Shown piece after piece: positions 14,601-16,288 of a stretch of DNA of 16,288 bases. The stretch spans positions 1 through 16,288 of the forward strand of contig WLKR01000008.1 of NCBI GenBank assembly GCA_009701115.1. Reading direction: 5' to 3'. The first letter of the stretch is position 1, and the number at the start of each line of letters is the position of its first letter. A program made the translations under genes and the position numbers. The stretch is from Actinomycetota bacterium. GTDB taxonomy: Bacteria > Actinomycetota > Acidimicrobiia > Acidimicrobiales > RAAP-2. The notes under the pieces are model-generated. The model was not told the origin of the DNA, made no database searches, and was given only the letters and a program-made list of their open reading frames with translations.

Positions 14601-16067
14601 CGATGCGTACAGCGGCGCAGGGGCCGCATTGGCTTGGTAGGTGTAATAGGCAAGGCTAAGCGGATACGCATCGGAACCAAAACCCATGAAGACGAAGTTG
14701 TTCCCTGAAATTACTGCGGCCCCACCAGGCACATAGGTAGAGACAACCGGAAGCTGCTGTACTCCGTTATAGGCGTTGTAATCCGCGGAGTTGCCGTACT
14801 GGTAGATCGAGAAGTCGGATGGATTAAAGAGCGCTACTTTGCTATCGACAGTGAGGCCCGCCAAGTAGTCAGCAGTACCCGTTATTTCCTTCAAGAAATA
14901 ACGTGATTCGTACGCCGTAACTACGTCAGTCGCCACATCAATATTTTGAATCCATTCACGTTCTTGGTACGACCCGTTGTAGCCGTGGTTGCCCGCACTG
15001 ATACCGAAAATCTCGCCGGCCACAATGGCGAGACCACCATCAGTAGCGATGGACAACGTTGCCAAGATGGCCCCTGTTGCAGGGTTGACCTTGTACGTCG
15101 TTCGGCGACAAGAAGTGTCGCCCTTGTTGTAACACCCATCAGGCGTTGAAAGCCATAGGTTGGTTCCGTCGTAAATGCCCGCTTGCCCACCCGTATAGAA
15201 CGTTGGTGCGGTATAACTATTTGCCTTCGTCCATGCAACGGTCTCCGTCGCAATATTGATTCCCACCAACCTGTACGTAGTGTTCATCACGAGATAGTTG
15301 CCCGCAACCTCTAGCGATGTAACACTGTCGCCGGAGTTGTAGGGCGTGTAGTTGATGGTCGATTTGATCGCACCAGTGACACCGTCAAGGATGTAGATCT
15401 TGTAGAGCGTTGCGTAGCTATTGCGCACTACCACGTACACGTTGTTGCTATCCGCGGCAATCTGTGAGTACGTATACGGATAGTTGACGGCGTCAGTACT
15501 TGGGTTCCCGTACTTGATTGCATTCGGCAAATTCACCGTCGTTGTGGTCCCCGTGTCTGACGTCGCGGTGCTGAAACGGCTGAGGCCGTAGTCCGTCATC
15601 ACCCAGAGGCCAGTTCCAGTGCTCGCCACCATTCTGGGGCGCGTGATGTTGCGCTCTCCACGTGCAAAATAAGTTCCAGCGGGGCGAGCGAGTGAAGTAA
15701 ACGAAGCGCCGGAGCTAGACCCATTGGCATTGATGGCCTTAATGGTCATCGATCCGCTCCTGTTTGAACCGAAGACATTCATTAAGTCGCACGATGTGAC
15801 TGCTGCTGGCGTTGAGCAGTACGAGTAGCCGCCCTGCGAAATGTCGTACCCAATAATGGTCGACCCACCATCAGACGCCGGAGCGTCCCAGGTGACATGA
15901 GAGCCGCCTTGATACGCCGTACTAGTTATGTTCTGAGGGTTGTCAGGAACCGTTCCGGCAGCACGCGCTGGGGTGGCCTCCATCCCAGACGCCATTGACG
16001 CAACCACAAGGGCGGCAATGGCCCACGGCAACAAATTGCGGACACGCGTCTTCAAAAAAATCACCAT
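11631..16067 (-). CDS. Large secreted multi-domain protein: Fn3 modules, propeller-like region, OmpA-like C-terminus
   Basis: The 1478-residue product starts at ATG 16065-16067, with GAGGAG 9 nt upstream; an in-frame ATG 16 codons earlier has poorer support. Residues 1-36 are a Sec signal peptide (basic n-region, hydrophobic 12-27, AxA site at 34-36). Domains in order: Fn3 about 40-127; a region of repeated beta-strand blades 130-480, probably a beta-propeller; Fn3-like modules about 490-1362, many ending in GLTNG(T)xYxFxVVA; and an OmpA-like domain about 1363-1478 ending RQLNRSVVATLSYK. All 22 cysteines fall in pairs. The protein is probably exported and could bind surface polymers or peptidoglycan. 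I cannot assign a function; adhesion or cell-envelope structure is inference. The gene stands alone, with its own terminator. Confidence 0.9.
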   Translation of the reverse strand: MVIFLKTRVRNLLPWAIAALVVASMASGMEATPARAAGTVPDNPQNITSTAYQGGSHVTWDAPASDGGSTIIGYDISQGGYSYCSTPAAVTSCDLMNVFGSNRSGSMTIKAINANGSSSGASFTSLARPAGTYFARGERNITRPRMVASTGTGLWVMTDYGLSRFSTATSDTGTTTTVNLPNAIKYGNPSTDAVNYPYTYSQIAADSNNVYVVVRNSYATLYKIYILDGVTGAIKSTINYTPYNSGDSVTSLEVAGNYLVMNTTYRLVGINIATETVAWTKANSYTAPTFYTGGQAGIYDGTNLWLSTPDGCYNKGDTSCRRTTYKVNPATGAILATLSIATDGGLAIVAGEIFGISAGNHGYNGSYQEREWIQNIDVATDVVTAYESRYFLKEITGTADYLAGLTVDSKVALFNPSDFSIYQYGNSADYNAYNGVQQLPVVSTYVPGGAAVISGNNFVFMGFGSDAYPLSLAYYTYQANAAPAPLYASTLYGRSSATLRAGGFAVKTLSGDVTSGTPVTSVTLTAYPGGQNCTVTNPDSYPYSTDPFDGYLNNQVTCNISGLTSGQNYWIKMVQTSSLGDSGASWFGPTYMPNAPGSPTGVSLGVGSTSSYATISWTAPTDNGGSALTSYTATMTSGSTSGSCYAGASSTSCNVFVDSLKSGTYTATVVATNAAGDSTPSVQSNTYSITVLSSPSAAQNVTVAPNSGLLSVAWSEPADTGGAPISLYTVMAYRSWSTPHYPLTYATGSVTTETLTWTTSSLWPQATSSVATVYKVSDNSVVTTCTVARGMSCNATGLSGSTSYYFKVVENFASGSPATSEVSANFQTSLTPTSPPPGGRPSADATCTVTSAPLTCDLTGLTNGVQYSVQISASNGTYASYAGYPSLVTPRAMAGAPTGVSAVRGSGQATVSWSAPLSDGGSTIISYTANAYDGSGNLIASCNATAPDLSCVVAGLTNGTSYTFKVVATNGNGAGTLSGATAALLVGVVSDAPTDVTATSGNQSAAISWTAPTNTGGVSITGYTVTASPGGATCTTTGTTCTVPGLTNKTAYVFTVVATNAVGDSSPSTASSSATPQAEVPGMPGNVTAVPGDGSVTISWTTPTNDGGAPIDGYIVTASPGGATCTAVAPATTCQIAGLTNGTAYTFSVVASNDAGSSSPSTPSSSVSPASAPSRADNYQATPGNHTVTVTWTAPSSGPAITRYVVSSSGLPSCTVNLLSDPSALLQCTFSGLTNGESYTFTIRAYAANGTSSVDSIWVIPNPKVTVPSSPRNVTFSGTQKGVATVTWQVSGSNGGSQVLKYVAMVIGPRFFKACTINISANPNAKLQCQFTGLKNRRFYMYRVTAVTTAGTTYSARAKGVIAMDVRIATFARGKTTMWSGLARQAAITAAFVKQFNYTKLVITGFTNPGGSLATRTQFTQARALTVARFMTARLRALGVTNVQVVAAGAGKSLYNNRTLTTRQRQLNRSVVATLSYK

Positions 16068-16085
16068 AGCTGGAGGCTCCTCACG

Positions 16086-16121
16086 GGTTAGACCTAGGGT
16101 CCACTGTAGTCCCATCTAACC
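16086..16121. repeat. Short inverted repeat in the divergent Fn3 / TetR intergenic region
   Basis: GGTTAGA (16086-16092) and TCTAACC (16115-16121) are inverted copies with a 22-nt spacer that also holds GGG/CCC able to pair. The element sits in the leader of the large secreted-protein gene and upstream of the TetR-type gene. It could be a leader hairpin or an operator. Arms of 7 bp are not rare by chance, so this is only a candidate. I see no convincing pair of promoter hexamers in 16068-16183. Confidence 0.3.
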
Positions 16122-16183
16122 TCTATTCACAGCCAGTAAAGACAATTCAGGCTTGGAGTTTTGTGGGAGGCTGAACCGACATT

Positions 16184-16288
16184 ATGGGAAATGCAATGAA
16201 TCACCCCACCAAACAGATCCTGATCGATACCGCTGTAGCGCTACTGGATGATTTGCCCATGGAGCGCGTTACTTCTGACCTAGTGCTA
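16184..16288 (+). CDS. TetR/AcrR-family transcriptional regulator, N-terminal fragment
   Basis: Thirty-five codons are present before the right edge. After MGNAMNHPTKQ the translation reads ILIDTAVALLDDLPMERVTS, matching helix 1 and the start of helix 2 of a TetR DNA-binding domain (T/K..IL.AA..L...G...TS..). The recognition helix lies outside the window. A GGGAGG ribosome site (16165-16170) stands 13 nt before the ATG at 16184; an in-frame ATG at 16196 is an alternative. It is the only plus-strand gene and diverges from the large secreted-protein gene. It may regulate itself or genes beyond the edge. Confidence 0.7.
   Translation, partial: MGNAMNHPTKQILIDTAVALLDDLPMERVTSDLVL

Noticed and set aside
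11631..16067. Repeats in the Fn3 gene as a CRISPR array or tandem DNA satellite.
   Set aside because: The roughly 270-bp periodicity is that of diverged protein modules in one continuous frame, with no short identical repeats and spacers.

Overview
The window looks like chromosomal DNA of a high-GC Gram-positive bacterium, most likely an actinomycete relative and perhaps Acidimicrobiia. This is inferred from the rimO-pgsA-cinA-recA order, an SOS box of the GAAC-N4-GTTC type upstream of recA, a SerB with tandem ACT domains, a large secreted fibronectin-type-III/OmpA-like protein, and the P450/Baeyer-Villiger monooxygenase content. No database search was possible, so the lineage is a judgement. 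All genes lie on the minus strand except a TetR-type regulator that begins at the right edge. Described in the direction of minus-strand transcription, from right to left:

(1) 16184-16288 (+) is the start of a TetR-family regulator. It diverges from 11631-16067 (-), a 1478-residue secreted protein with a signal peptide, one Fn3 module, a propeller-like region, a run of further Fn3 modules and a C-terminal OmpA-like domain. That gene ends at a strong hairpin terminator.

(2) 11439-11532 is tRNA-Ser(GCU) with an encoded CCA. It is followed after 45 nt by the tightly overlapped block rimO-pgsA-cinA (4-nt overlaps) and, 29 nt later, by a serine hydrolase of the class C beta-lactamase/EstB type.

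(3) recA follows, with an SOS box lying between plausible -35 and -10 hexamers. Just after the recA stop is a 14-bp perfect inverted repeat that encloses two smaller hairpins, a possible structured RNA or terminator.

(4) 1-5685 is a compact run of six genes: hexapeptide acyltransferase, MFS exporter, serB, Baeyer-Villiger-type flavin monooxygenase, HSL-type esterase and, after a 91-nt gap holding a hairpin, the N-terminus of a cytochrome P450. BVMO plus esterase is a recognised pair for turning a ketone into an ester and then an alcohol and acid; the P450 could provide an upstream hydroxylation. It is odd that serB is fused translationally (ATGA) to the BVMO.

The longest stretch without a coding or RNA gene is about 145 nt (6893-7037), so no intergenic region exceeds 300 nt. 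Most genes are ordinary housekeeping genes. I see no CRISPR array, transposase, phage gene or recognisable defence system. The parts most worth a second look are the oxidative gene cluster, the cysteine-paired Fn3 protein with a degenerate OmpA-like tail, and the structured element after recA.
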